A stretch of DNA of 64,000 nt, taken from NCBI RefSeq assembly GCF_950023065.1, contig NC_088680.1, forward strand, positions 38,924,559-38,988,558, given 5' to 3'. Both the position numbers and the translations under genes were made by a program. The notes beneath the pieces are model-generated. The model had not been told where the DNA came from, searched no databases, and saw nothing but the letters and a program-made list of their open reading frames with translations. This document shows, in pieces, positions 38,701-49,600 of the stretch (its first letter is position 1; every line of letters begins with the position of its first letter). This DNA comes from Planococcus citri. Lineage: Eukaryota; Arthropoda; Insecta; Hemiptera; Pseudococcidae.

Positions 38701-40268
38701 AAGTGAATCGTTATTTATCATCCCTGAAAACATTTTTTTTTTCACTCGCTCTTGAATTACAATCACACGTGGATGCCCAATTTTGACATAGGTACCATAT
38801 CTATTCTAATGATGAAGTGAAGAAAATTATTAAGTATTTTTTTTGGGGAGCCGGAATTTTCAAAAAAAAATTGCATACCTAATTAATGAAAATACTCGTA
38901 AATGACTTAGGTGAAAGATTCTGGGAGTTATAGTTGTTCAATTACACATTTCGAGATTTTAGCTGAGTATTTAGTTTTTTTCTCACTAGTGTTAAAAGTG
39001 GTCCCCAAAATGCGTTGGCATTTTACAATATGACTTAAAGAGGACATTCTCAAATTCCCAGAGTTATGACTGCCCAATCACTCGTTTTGAAATTTCAGAG
39101 GACCTTTTTTTTTTTTTTTGATAAATTGGGCTCAAAAAATACGTATTTTCTCACTGATGTCGAAAGTGAACTAATCGCACATTTTAAGAATTCATGGGGA
39201 TCATTTTGAAAAAATTTGGAGCCAAAAAACACTTTTTCATTATTATGGGTATGACTAATTTAATTCCCCCCGCACCTGCCACCTACAACCCCCTCAACAA
39301 AAAATATGGTTTCAAAATTCACGATTTCAAATTTGAATTCGATCTCAATATAATCTCATGGTCAATTACTTCAAAGCAGCTGTTCAGTTGAAGCATAGTA
39401 GACGTTTGAAAAAAACCCACGAATTTCCTAATTATATTATGGATTTTAAAAATTGGCACCCATGGCCCATGGCATAAAGCAAAAGTACATGCCACCTCTC
39501 GAATGGATCTCTCGCCCAGAAGACATTAGAAGACTTCCTTGAATGAGAAATGGACTTTACAAAATAAACATGTCTTCAGACCTCAATTTGGCTCATGATA
39601 TTAACTACATTGATTTTTAAAACTACCAGCTCAGTATTTTTGGATCTTTATTAATTAGGTCAAGTTTCTAATTTTTTGCCATATTGACCAAAGCTGTCTA
39701 GATTGAGAAGTATCTGTCACCAAAATTGGGTAATTCTAATTGTGGTGAATTTAGACTTAGCTTATGACGTAAGAACCATCAGCTTAGTATTTCTAAATCT
39801 TCATTACCTACTGATGGTTGATCCATCAAATAAGTACTTAGTAAGTAATAGGTATCTATTTGCAGATTCTTACCTTTCTTGTAAAATGACGCTCAATTCT
39901 TTGCAAAAATCGCCTCCTTGTTTGATATACCGTCGTAGCTCTTCGAAGCCATCTTGACCCTGTAGAGAAAAAAATCACGTAAAAACATTAACACGGAAAT
40001 TCCATCTCAAAATTTAAAAAAAAAATACACTAGATAGGTAAAACATTTTCAAATGAATCGCAATTTGAATTTACACCCCTTCAAAACCTCGTTTTTCTTT
40101 TTCCTCAAGAGGGACCTACGAATAAGAAAGAGTTACGTAACCGTTCGCAATTACCTTGGTGGGTAACAATCTTTGAAATTTCCTAGTAAGCGTTCGCTTA
40201 CTACTACGTCTTTCGGGAGGCGCATTCGAACACAAAGAATCAACGCTTTCGGTTTCCGTCGAATCCAT
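20379..40268 (-). CDS. Nost: Nostrin (F-BAR and SH3 domain protein), complete, 13 coding exons, 576 aa
   Basis: Minus-strand exons in 5' to 3' order: 40268-40155, 39959-39874, 35104-34961, 33786-33680, 31085-30889, 29547-29459, 29377-29242, 29155-28991, 28891-28739, 26257-26105, 26026-25912, 20749-20585, 20485-20379. They total 1731 nt with phases agreeing at every junction and GT/AG introns. Residues 1-38 are a basic, Ser-rich lead. The F-BAR domain begins at about 39 with GQDGFEELRRY and runs to about 290. Residues 290-450 form a helical region where Nostrin has an HR1/REM-like segment. Then come an acidic linker and a C-terminal SH3 at 522-576 (ALYHY at 525-529, GWW at 554-556, YVEEI at the end). 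Known role: membrane-bending scaffold in endocytosis; in vertebrates it moves endothelial NO synthase off the membrane, and in Drosophila it acts with other F-BAR proteins. Human Nostrin is 506 aa with the same domain order. The start is the first ATG of an exon splicing in phase 0 to the F-BAR exon. Exon 11 has two possible donors 9 nt apart. Confidence 0.95.
20750..25911. other. Nostrin intron 11 (about 5.2 kb, repeat-rich)
   Basis: Largest Nostrin intron. It is AT-rich, with scattered degenerate repeats, C-rich runs (21440-21455, 21650-21668) and a clear terminal-inverted-repeat element at 24471-25026. No internal exon was recognised. Confidence 0.7.
24471..25026. mobile_element. Non-autonomous DNA-transposon-like element (MITE) with about 40-bp terminal inverted repeats
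   Basis: The left end reads AATTGAAGGGCCCAGTTCCA and continues AGTCGGCCTAAGTCCATTTTT. The right end is its reverse complement with a single C/T difference over about 40 bp. Total length is 556 bp with no coding frame for a transposase. An internal relative of the terminus (AGTGGCCTAAGTCCACTTTTT-like) lies near 24800. A poly-G run sits near 24628. No convincing target-site duplication is visible, so the superfamily is not assigned. Confidence 0.85.
28178..28471. mobile_element. hAT-like MITE with CAGGGTGTCTAAC terminal inverted repeats
   Basis: A 294-bp element begins with CAGGGTGTCTAAC and ends with its exact reverse complement. The left subterminal region repeats GTCATG-AA-AGTCATG; AGTCATGA recurs near the right end. 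CAGGG...CCCTG ends are typical of hAT elements. The flanks on both sides are TTTTT, so an 8-bp target duplication cannot be demonstrated. No open frame for a transposase. Confidence 0.75.
28478..28588 (+). repeat. Tandem duplication of a 55-58-bp unit
   Basis: Two adjacent copies share ATATGAATGAAATTTCAATT followed by TTTCAA, and an upstream CT(G)CATA-TA-CTATCTTAT segment. They differ by small indels. Confidence 0.75.
29548..30888. other. Nostrin intron 5
   Basis: About 1.3 kb of comparatively low-repeat intron. No internal exon, RNA or mobile element was recognised. Confidence 0.5.
33166..33183. repeat. TAGGTAGGTACCTACCTA palindrome (dispersed short repeat)
   Basis: A perfect 18-bp palindrome built from TAGG/CCTA with a GGTACC centre. 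Shorter versions recur throughout the window (for example 11338-11352, 19111-19131, 41421-41436, 46138-46153). The function is unknown. Confidence 0.8.
33383..33550. repeat. Cluster of GATCAGATCTGATC-type palindromes
   Basis: Within about 170 bp the words GATTGGATCT, ATCAGATCTGATCA, TGATCAGATCTGA, GATCAGATT, GATTGGATCTGA and GATCAGACTTGATCA occur repeatedly, on both strands because they are near-palindromic. The spacing is irregular. It may be a decayed foldback element. Confidence 0.6.
33787..34960. other. Nostrin intron 3
   Basis: A 1.2-kb intron containing the long-arm hairpin element at 34074-34414. The remainder is AT-rich with many TACGAGTA/TACTCGTA words. No exon was seen. Confidence 0.6.
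34074..34414. mobile_element. Long-arm foldback (hairpin) element, two arms of about 130 bp
   Basis: The left arm starts ATCAAAGACCATACC and runs through GGTTTTTTAACGGTACA, GAGCTCGTGTCAT and ATATAAATCCATTCTTG. The right arm is its reverse complement at high identity by eye, with one gap of about 15-20 bp. The spacer is about 65-75 bp. It has no transposase frame. A 115-codon frame inside it is a by-product. No target duplication is evident. Confidence 0.85.
36590..37330 (+). repeat. Dispersed repeat, forward copy (inverted relative at 51560-52060)
   Basis: Starts in a GC-richer segment with GCGGTAGCGGTGCC. It continues with TCAAAAACTATGCGTTTATT, then ATTTTGGTAAAATTGTT, AATTGACC with CACCCCCC and GGGGCCCCAAAAATTTTC, and CATCAAGCTTGAG. 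The reverse complement of 51560-52060 follows the same order of landmarks with moderate divergence. Confidence 0.7.
38905..39180 (+). repeat. Degenerate tandem pair, about 130-145-bp unit
   Basis: Both halves contain GACTTA, then a CC/TGGGAGTTAT or CCAGAGTTATG phrase, CAATTACACAT or CAATCACTCGT, GAGATTT or GAAATTT, and TTTTCTCACT followed by AAAGTG. The identity is partial. Confidence 0.5.
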
Positions 40269-41900
40269 AAGGAAGTAGGTACTTTTATATCACAAATTCA
40301 AGTAGAGCTTTTCGCGCGATCAACGAACAAAACATCGATTAGCAACATTTCCCATCGAATTATGTATAGGTATAGGTACTTTATTTACGAATGCGACACA
40401 TTTTCACCGCAGCACTTTGTACGTACTATTTTGTATACAATCGACTGAAAATATTTTTAAATATCACGGCTGGCCGACGACGACAACGACGACGATAACT
40501 ACGATGACGACGCTGCAGAGACCATTCAGTGTGTATAAGAACCTAGCGAACAAGAAGGAAAAAGAACCTAAAAATTGTGTATATCGCCTGCAGCGCGCAT
40601 CGTTCGTTTGTAAATATAAAATATACGCCAGGAACATATGTTTCGAAAAGTTAATTACGCGTTCGAGTATGATTAAAAAAAAATAAAGAGTGGGGAGATG
40701 GCATGGTTTTAAAGTGTTATCTGTTTGCAAGGCAAATGTACTTACTCGTATGTACAGGTATTCGAGTAGGTAAGTTTACCTACCACTTGAAAGTTAACTA
40801 AGCTAAATTAGCATCGAGAATTTTTTTTCAGCTAATTGTAGCGTAATAATAGCCGCGAAGAGCAGAGGGTGCTCGAGTAGCAAATTGACTAATCGGACGT
40901 GGGACGTGGGAAATTTAACGAGGTAATAGACATTTTTTTCCGTTTGCTTCCAAACAGTAACTCGTAAAATTATTCGTATTATTACGTCTGAAAAAAAATT
41001 CGTTTTCGAACGATAAGACGAGTTTTTTTCTCTCTTATTCTGTCGTACGAGTAAATGACGCGAAAAATACCATAAAATTATATCAAAGAGGGCGCACACC
41101 GGACGGAAGGTCGGTCCGGGTACAATGGCTTCGAAACACACCCAAGCCTTCGGCCAAAAGAAACGCCAAAATGAAAACCCTACCTAATACTTTTACATTG
41201 TTCCAGGTACATATCATTTGACCAAGACGTCATTTATCATGAAACCAATCCCATTGGAGTAATTGAGAATACAATGCCACCGTCGCAACGCTATAATTTT
41301 CAAACTAAAACGACGACGTGTTGTATTTTCCTTCTTTTTTAATTTATCGTTTTTAAACGAATTTCCCAAATGAGCAAAGTACATACGTAAGGTGTTGGTG
41401 CAAATTGCACATGAATGAAATACCTACCTACCTACTAGACATACAAGTGTATGGGGTACCACCAACTACCAAGTGCACGAGCGTAGGTGTCACATTACCT
41501 GGCCAGATAGGAAAAAAAACCATATGCTCGAGTGACATATACAATACACCATGTCGATGTCGAGTCCCGTAATGACCTTGTTTCAGGTGATCTTGTCGTG
41601 TATATTCTTCTTATAAGCGGACATATTACGAGTACGTAGTTGTACATATTGGACAGGTTTCTCAGCATTGAACGAGAGAACTCGACGAATTGTGTACGTA
41701 CCTGTATATCTGATGCTGAAGCGATGGATTTGTCGATTAAATTGATAAGGGATCGAAGACGAAAAGAGAAAGGTGTGAGCAAATAGTGTCAAAATATCCA
41801 CTAGTAGGAGTAAATGACGAATTTGTCGTATCCTCGAGAGACGAGATTAGTAAAATTTGTCGAGTGGTGTAAAGGCATAGAGGAAGAGGAAATGTAAAAT
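40269..41900. promoter_or_regulatory. Low-repeat region upstream of Nostrin
   Basis: About 1.6 kb of more complex, CpG-containing sequence directly before the Nostrin start codon, so it probably includes the 5' UTR and promoter (minus strand). It contains a short GAC/ACG triplet run (40475-40513) and CCTA repeats (41421-41436). No specific promoter element is identified. Confidence 0.4.
40475..40513 (+). repeat. Imperfect (GAC)n microsatellite
   Basis: Interrupted run of GAC/ACG triplets about 210 bp before the Nostrin ATG (gene strand: GTC/CGT). It lies in the probable promoter or 5' UTR. Confidence 0.8.
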
Positions 41901-42059
41901 TGACATCAGTTTTTTATGGCTCATATTGAAGATTCAATCTTGAGAAAATCAGTATTGGAAGAGCAAAAATTTATAATAATGAGGGAGACGACAAATTTTA
42001 TGGCATTGCATGGTTTTCTGTTTGCCCAAGAGGACAGCTTATCCGGCTTCTTCTTACAT

Positions 42060-42720
42060 CCTTGGTCCTGTTTTTTTGCTCATGTGTGCTGCTATCCTAC
42101 TTTTGTCCTGTTTTATTGTCAAAATTGCCAAGAATGTCCTGCTTTTTTGTAAAAATTTCCTAGAAGTCCTGATTTTTGAATTAATTGCCAAAAAGTCCAG
42201 TTTTTGTCGAAATTACCAAAACAGGTCTTGTTTTTTTGCCAAAATGAAGTTTTTTTTTTTGTAAAGTTGATTAAGAGTTCTATTTTTGACAAGATACCTA
42301 GTACCTACTTCGTCAGTTTGGGGGGGGGGGATTTTTGCCAAAATTTTATGATTTTTGCAAAAATTTACAAAAAGTTTCGTTTTTGCCAAAATTGTCCAAA
42401 AGCCTTGTTTTTTTTGCAAAAATTTTCCAAAAGTCATGTTTCTTGCCAAAAATTCCAAAAATTCCCGTACTTGCCAAAATTATCAAAAAAAGGTCATTTT
42501 TCCAAAATTGTCAAAAAGTCATAGGTATGTACTTTCTGATCAAATTGCTCTGACATTCCTCTCTTTTTTTGTCAAAAATGCTAAAATCACCTTTAGGTGC
42601 TGTTTTTTTGCCAAAATTGTGAGTAAAGTGGGTATTACCTTTTCATCAAAATTGTCAAAAAAATTCTACTTTTTTGCCACGAAGTCATGCTTTTTTCATT
42701 TTTTAAAATAAAAACTGTGA
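42060..42720 (+). repeat. Degenerate minisatellite, 'GTCcTGtTTTTtGCcAAAATTg' family, copy 2
   Basis: Roughly twenty units of about 30 bp read as AAAATTGTCCAAAAGTCCTG plus TTTTTTTGCC, with drift. Several open frames (70-118 codons, Phe/Lys/Cys-rich) arise only from the repeat. A poly-G run lies at about 42319-42328. The best preserved of the three arrays in the window. Confidence 0.8.
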
Positions 42721-45480
42721 AATTTTTCATTAATTTTTTTTCTTTTAGAATTTTTATTTCTGTTTATTTTTTTTTAAGTACTCAAGTAAGTAGTTTCCTT
42801 TGAAAATGAAAAAAAATTATTTTTCAATTTTTTCTTCGGTTCTGAGAAAGAAAAATCTTAAATTTTCAAGACTCTCTGCCATAGAAATTATTTTTTAAAA
42901 CAAAGAATTGAGGAATATTATCTTATAATGAGTAATTTCGCAATTGTTTTAGAATAAAATTTCATGTTTTTGAATATATGTACCTACCTAAGAATTATTA
43001 TTTCAATGATTTCAGTGGTACCCATTATGTTGCTCCAATTCAAAAGGGCTCTCCAGAGCACCTTTCGCATCTTTCGTTTATAATACTGCATATTTTACAT
43101 AGATGCCTAGAGTGCATATATTACCTATGTGGTCATAATGTTGTATTTTTAGATTTTTAGGTCATGTAATTTTTTCCTCGCTCCAGTGATAATCAAATAT
43201 GAACTAGCTAGCTTTCCTAGTGACAATTATATTCAAATTACCCAATGTTTTGAACTCAAAAATGATTTGTTTTCGTGAGAACTGAGGCGATTATATGTAC
43301 ATACCAGGTAAAAAATATCATTTTGAAATTTAAAAAAAATGGGCAATTGTGATTCCCTGTAGAAAACTCGATGCTACTTAATTTGATTATCACTATTTCC
43401 GATTTGAGGGTAATTTTTTCGACCATGAAAGTTGATTCTGCTAACGTTGAAGGAGAGTTTCTTATTCTATCATTCGTTATAATTATTTGGATTTTCTAGC
43501 AAATAAAAAAATTGATTTTTTCATTTTATTTTTCACGCAGATATTGGTTTTTATTTTTCAGATTTCAATTGAAATGTGACTGAGCCACTTTTCAACAAGT
43601 TTGTTCGTTCTGAAGAAATGTTTAGTTTCTTGGAAAAAGAGATTTCATGCTGGAGGCTGCACAAAAAAATGGGGCTGGAAAAACTGCATTAAAATTGGTA
43701 AGTAGGTAGGTTAATAAAATTTCCCCATATCAATTTGTTCAAAAAATACTTACCTAGCTAAAGATATGTTTTTCTTAAACATCAAAAATGTATGTACCAA
43801 ACATTGAAAAACGAATCCAGCCAAGTGAAAATTTGAGAGCGAGTGCTTTTTTCAAACAGTTACACAAGAATTTTTCAAATCTCTGTAAAAGAGAAGAGAA
43901 TAGAGAAAGGGTAGAACCATGCTTACATTTCAATACGATTGCCAAATTTAGATTGAACATGAACAGTTGTAATGCATCAAAAGGTTCTTGAACGACCTTC
44001 ACTTCAAGATACAAGTTGATAATATTTTGGTCTAATGGTCTAATGTTGAATTTATTTCACGGGCATGGACATAAAATGCTGTTGGCATGATTTCATCACA
44101 AACCGCATCTAAAAATTGTTTATTTATGACGAAAACCGCATTGGTACAATACGCTGTGAAAGACGTTTAGAGAAATTTCGTAGCAAATTTTCGTTATGCT
44201 TCGATGCTCATTTCATTGCATTCCTTTTCATGTTTCAATTTACTTATCATTCGATTATGAATCTAAAAACCTTTAACCAATTGCAATAGAAATAGTTAGT
44301 ACCTACTTGGAAATGTTTTCTCAATTTTTAGTAACTCATTTGATGAAGAAAAGAGCGCCAAAATTAAAAGAAATAATATTGGCTTGGGTACTAATTTTAA
44401 TTTTTATGACTTGTAAGTATGACGAGATAAACAAATGAAATTTTCACCTTTGAAAAGAGCGAAATATCAAAATTCAGAGTATTTTTAGTTCTGGTATTTT
44501 CGTTATCTGTCTTATTCAGGTGCAAAGTTGGGAATGTTTTAAGGCATAATTTTTTCATTTCTTAAATAGGTACCTAAATTGTATGGACAAGGAAGATTTT
44601 AAATTCAAATTTTAAAGAAGGAGAAAGGTCACTTTCTGAAGAAAAACGTCAATTGGATCCGGAGGGGGAGGAGAGGAACTGCAATATGTAGAGTGAGTTT
44701 TGAAGAATCTCAAGAGTTCTAAAATGTTTTGAATAAAAAATTTTTCAACGAAGGAAATTTAATTTTTGTTGAAAAATTAGAAAAGGTAAACTTGTTCCCA
44801 CGTAAAATAAATAAAAATTTCGAGTCAAAATCCCCCTCAACCCACCCCCTTGTCCAGTACTGCTAAAAAATACTGTTTTGCAGTAAAAATCTATTATCCA
44901 TCATGAATATTGGATGTAAAATTTTGGTACCACCAGAAATATGTGGAGTAAGGATGAGCCTTTCGACACATTTTTTTCAGAATTTTTTATCGCGGTGGTG
45001 GGGGTGAAATTGACAAAAGAAAACTTTGAACTGCCATAGCTCCAAACTGAAAGGGTGGCCACAAAAACCATCTCCGCCAAAATGTGTACTTTTATGAGTA
45101 TTTACTTCCGATTTACTCGTGAAACACAAAATTTGTCTGTAACAGACTCATTTTTTTTCAAAAAACCTACAAAAATACATACCTATGTGTTTTTTTGACA
45201 GGCAAACAATTTTTGAATTATTCAAAGAAGAATCGATAAAGGACCTCAAAATATACCATCAGCCAGAATTTCAGGCGCTGAAAATAATTTTTCGATTTTT
45301 GGAGAATTTTCAAAAAATTTGGCCCAAAAATGAGAAAAATCAAAATTTTACCAATCAACCCGGAGAGCTGAAATTTTGTTTTCAGCCTATTTTCGACCCA
45401 TTTCGCCTCCATAAATCTCTCTTTTTCGGCGATGGACCTACGTCCTATGCAGCATGGTCTTATCGTCCTTAAATAATAAT
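42721..45480. other. AT-rich intergenic spacer with scattered repeats
   Basis: No gene supported. Contains poly-A and poly-T runs, C/G-rich patches (44645-44670, 44820-44860) and at 45230-45410 a sequence resembling part of 62020-62110 (CAGAATTTCA-GCGCT-AAAT then TTTTT-GATTTTTGG). Nothing else recognisable. Confidence 0.45.
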
Positions 45481-46960
45481 TAAATATGCGTACACGGCAG
45501 TTAACTCAACACCTACTACCGCGATGACCATTGTTAGCCGAGCTTCTTCACCTGTTAACCTCTGTGCGTTTATATGTCTCTATGTTCTTTATACGCGTCT
45601 AATTTGAATATTAATAGGAAACCGGGGCGTAAAGCGGTAATTTCTCTAACAACAGAAGATTGAGAAACACACGTCTTAAGAATTCTTAATCACAAACCGA
45701 CACTCGAGTTCGCATCCAAGTTATGAATATTCCTCATATACGAAGCAGGTACATCTACGTATATATATACCGACAGAAACACACAGATACATTATAGTAT
45801 ACCTTACGCGTAAAATTGCGGAAATTTTCACGCCAATGGAGAATAAATTAGCTCTTAGGTCTAGAAAGTATCTCGATATGCTGCGAAATATACTCCAACA
45901 CTAGAAGAAAATTGTCCAGAAACGAGTAGGTAGGTAATTTAAACACGATTACGGTCCAATACCTAACCGAGTGCCATAATGTTGAAGTAATCGTAATTGG
46001 GATGTGGGATGTCATAAAATGAGTGACTACCTATCTTCCTAGTTTATTTGATTAAAATTTTCGTAACTCGACTCAAGATTTCGTGCGTCTTCAAAATAGT
46101 GAAATTTTTTTTTTTTAGTTCGTGATTAGTGGTTGCTTACCTACCTACCTACTTTACACGTTTGCCAACATCCCACACACCGAGTTGTTGTTACTTGCTT
46201 GTTTGGGCGAATTACGAAGATGATATTTGGCCAGAAAGTAAATACTAAATACCTTATCTACGTAAGTTTAGCACGTTTATTGTGTCGCACGATGGTCATT
46301 ACGATGATCGATAAAAAGACGCCCATTAAATGTGCACTTGAGTGTGTCGGGGTTTACGATGAAAGAGTGTTATACAGGTACTTGTCGTTACGTAATCTAT
46401 AATAGGTTGTCATATTAATTGAAAAAAAAAATACATATGTATTAAGTGTATAGTATTCTACATCTAAGTACACTCTCTACGTGGACGTTATTAGCCGATT
46501 ATATATCATTAAAAAGTTCCATAAACAACGCAGGCGATTTATGCGAATCTGACTCAGTCACAAACAACAGAAGAAGAAAAAAAAGTGAAACGGAGAAATT
46601 TATAGGAAAAATACTTTTATAGGTAGGTACACTCGTAGAGAAATATGGAAAAGTGAAAAACGAAATCTGAATACATCGAATAGAAAATATTATATACTGT
46701 CGTCTAGTTTTACAAAACAACAATGTAAACTGGTCAAGAGTATTCAGATAATGCCACTCGGCGATTGATTTTTTTTTCGCATTTATGTCAACTCGAAGTA
46801 TGCCAAAGAATGCCGTCTGATGAACTGGATCTTCGGATAAATTTGCCCTATTAAGTACGATATTGTTTCCCTTATCCCTCTTCGGTTTGTAAATCTATCG
46901 TAAAGTCAGATCCCCGGAGGTAAGAGTTCATCGAGTGAGATTTCTTTGAAAGTGACTTAA
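45481..46960. other. Low-repeat, slightly GC-richer intergenic tract
   Basis: Complex sequence without dispersed repeats apart from short TAGG/CCTA words. Open frames up to 89 codons show no domain or splice context. Candidate regulatory DNA. Confidence 0.35.
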
Positions 46961-49600
46961 TTGGAGGAGATGGACGAGACATTCATGTCAATGGATTTAT
47001 TAGATGATCGATTTATGTTACGAGTACCTAGCTTAGCTTTGTATTTTTTTATTGTAAGTACGAGACGAAGAATTGTGCAGACGTGATGGATGTTGTTGCA
47101 ATGGACGTGTGAAATTTTTTGTCTACGAGATGAAATGTACGACTATGGAGGTGAAGCTTTGTGGTAGCAATTTAGATGGTTGAAATGGTGCAGATTTAAA
47201 TGGCGCACACTTTGGACTATACGAAACGAGCTGCGTAAGTGTTGAAATTTAGGTCGACTGAATTTGCCAATTAAGAAGGAAGTCGAACTGTTTTGATAAT
47301 CGGAAATGGGAGGGGGAATTTGAAGGGTAATTTGAAAAACAAATTTGGAGTGTTTGAATTTAATAGAGTTTGATGACGAAGAGAGGATGTTTTGAGCCAT
47401 TCGGCTTCAAATTGCAAAAAAAAATTCGGGCTTTCAGGAAAATAATGGAAAAAACTTTCTCTCGTAAAATTTTTAGCTTCTCATCTTTATCATTAGAATT
47501 TTCAATGCGTTCATGAAGTTTTAAATTCTACGATTGAGTACGTCAAAAATCTCAAAAAAGGAACTTTTGAAATAATACCTTTCAGCCAAAATTCATTTCA
47601 AGAAAAAGCTTCTAGTCTATTTCAATTTCCCTGCGGCGATATTCGATCATTTTGAACAGTGCTGGAGGCTACAGCGAAAGAGATTTTCGATTCTCAAAAA
47701 TCATCTGAAATGTATTTTCCAACCTTTCTCTGACTGAAAAATCCATAGAAATCTTCAATTCAAGTTTTATGCTCATTTACTGAGGGGAAAAGGTGTCTGG
47801 TGTTCAAATTTCAATTCTCTCCTGTGATATAGAGACCTTTTGTTATCGTTCGAGAATGTATGGTAGTGTTTAAATATTGTTTGGACAAGTTTGAATTAAT
47901 CACTATAAACACTTTTCTCTTCCTCTCTCACTTGATGAATTTCAGTTCAGTTGATTTTCTTATTTTTCTGTAATTTTTTTTTTCAATCAAGATGAAGGCT
48001 CAAAATCACTGCACTTTTGTGCCCTTTCATTAAAATTTTCGCTAACTCTTAAATTTTAGAGCAATCAAATAAAAAATCAAAACAAAAAACGAATAGGAAC
48101 GTAGAGATATTCTACCTGTTAAAAAACAATTTTTTTACCAATTCTTCAAAAGTGATCTGTTTTGTTTGGGTTTTTACATCCATTTAAAAATTTTGAAAAA
48201 CAAAAAACCTGAAAGCGGGGCAGGGGATTGTATGAAAAAGAACGAAAATGTTCTTCAATTTTTACTAAAATGAAATCAATTTAAAAAATAGATAAAAATC
48301 CAAGAAGGAATGGAGAAGGAGGAGGGTGGGAAAAATTCCTGGAGCTTTTTTTTAAATCTAAGAATATTTTTTTGAAAGATTGGAAATTCACCCAGGTAAA
48401 TGAAAATTGGATTGAAGACAGAGGGAAGAAAGAGGCTTGTGGATATTTTATTTCCGAAAGAGGAAGATTCGATCAATCATCAGTACCTATAAATATCATA
48501 GAATCAATAAAATCAGTAAATTCTTTTATTATTGCTGGTAGATGAAACACGAGATTCACATCTACAAATTTCTTATCAAGGGTTTGCTACTATGTTTTTG
48601 ATAAAGTAAATTTTTTAAAATGAATTCAATTCAATTTATTTTTGCAGATCCGATTCTATGCTTGAAATCAGAATTTAAACTTCATCATCGATAAATGTGT
48701 GCTTTTGTTTACTAAATTCTACTTCAGATTTTGTGCATACGAAATTCTTGAATTTTTTTGAAAAATTTAGTTGATGATGTAGTAGAGTTCAAATTGTTGA
48801 TCTCCAATTTATTGTATTCCCCTCCCTCGTTTTTTTTTCAAATTGAGTGAATACTTCACCTATAAAAAGTTATCAATCAAATACAATTTGATTATTTCAT
48901 AACTTTGAACCTATATTTCTCTTTTAATTTGAAAAAATAATTTTTATGATTTCAAAATTCATTCAAAATTTGACAAAGGTCCAATAAAATGAAAATTTAA
49001 AAATTCAGAACCTAAAATTTTTTTTATCTTACAATTAAACTAAATTAAAATTCACGGCAGTGTAAATTGGAAACAAGGTGGCAGAAACGAGAAAGATGGT
49101 GGGAAGGAGAACTAGGAGGAGGGGGGGAGGAGGTAAGACATAAAAGAACCGTATTAAATTCTCTTTACTCATTTCATGAACAAAAATTTTGTTTGATTAA
49201 TAAAAATGAGAATTTTCTTCTTTTTTTCCAAATTTCTAGTCTGGATCATTTACCTAAATCTAACTTACGTCTTTCTTCATGGTATGTGTTTTTTCCTTTC
49301 AGGTTAAAAATTGGACAAATTGAAAATCTCAGGATATTTTTTGGCTTGGAATTGTCGAAAATCGCCCAGGTGGCAGGTTTTTTTTTCAACTCTTAGAAAA
49401 GTAGAATATAAAAAAAGTTGAGTTCATCAACACCTGAGTTGAAAAAAAAAATGATTAAACTGCATAAATGATTTTTTTCCTAAAAAATTGAAAATGGAGC
49501 AAAATTATTATTTTTTTTTCATTTTTAGGTTTGTATTAACTCTTCATTTGTCAGAATGATTAGATGGGTTCTTCAAAAGATGATGATATTTCACGTCGAA
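46961..49600. other. AT-rich intergenic spacer
   Basis: No gene supported. Low-complexity AT sequence with purine-rich patches (48300-48340, 49060-49135). A CTAG...TCATG|GTATGT...TTTCAG arrangement at 49239-49304 could imitate a tiny exon, but it encodes nothing recognisable. Confidence 0.45.

Larger units (their letters stand above)
35105..39873. other. Nostrin intron 2 (about 4.8 kb)
   Basis: Low-repeat near its 5' splice side (39400-39870) and at 35105-36500. The middle is filled by a dispersed repeat (36590-37330), purine/G-rich runs (37539-37549, 38472-38512) and a degenerate tandem pair (38905-39180). No internal exon was recognised. Confidence 0.55.
29242..40268 (-). other. Nost: Nostrin exons 1-7: N terminus and F-BAR domain
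   Basis: Exons at 40268-40155, 39959-39874, 35104-34961, 33786-33680, 31085-30889, 29547-29459 and 29377-29242 encode residues 1-291. Hallmarks are FEELRRYIKQGGDFCKEL followed by ILQERSEAEIQYAKTLSKL, the typical opening helices of an F-BAR module. A low-complexity insert of about 40 residues in exon 5 (Ser/Gly/Gln-rich, after ENEKLQD) is longer than I would expect between F-BAR helices. Confidence 0.9.

Noticed and set aside
45185..45472. 95-codon open frame on the + strand
   Set aside because: It overlaps a sequence that recurs near 62.0 kb, so it is probably repeat-derived; no domain.
49239..49304. Possible tiny exon bounded by CTAG and GTATGT
   Set aside because: It encodes no recognisable peptide, and such splice-like words are common in AT-rich DNA.
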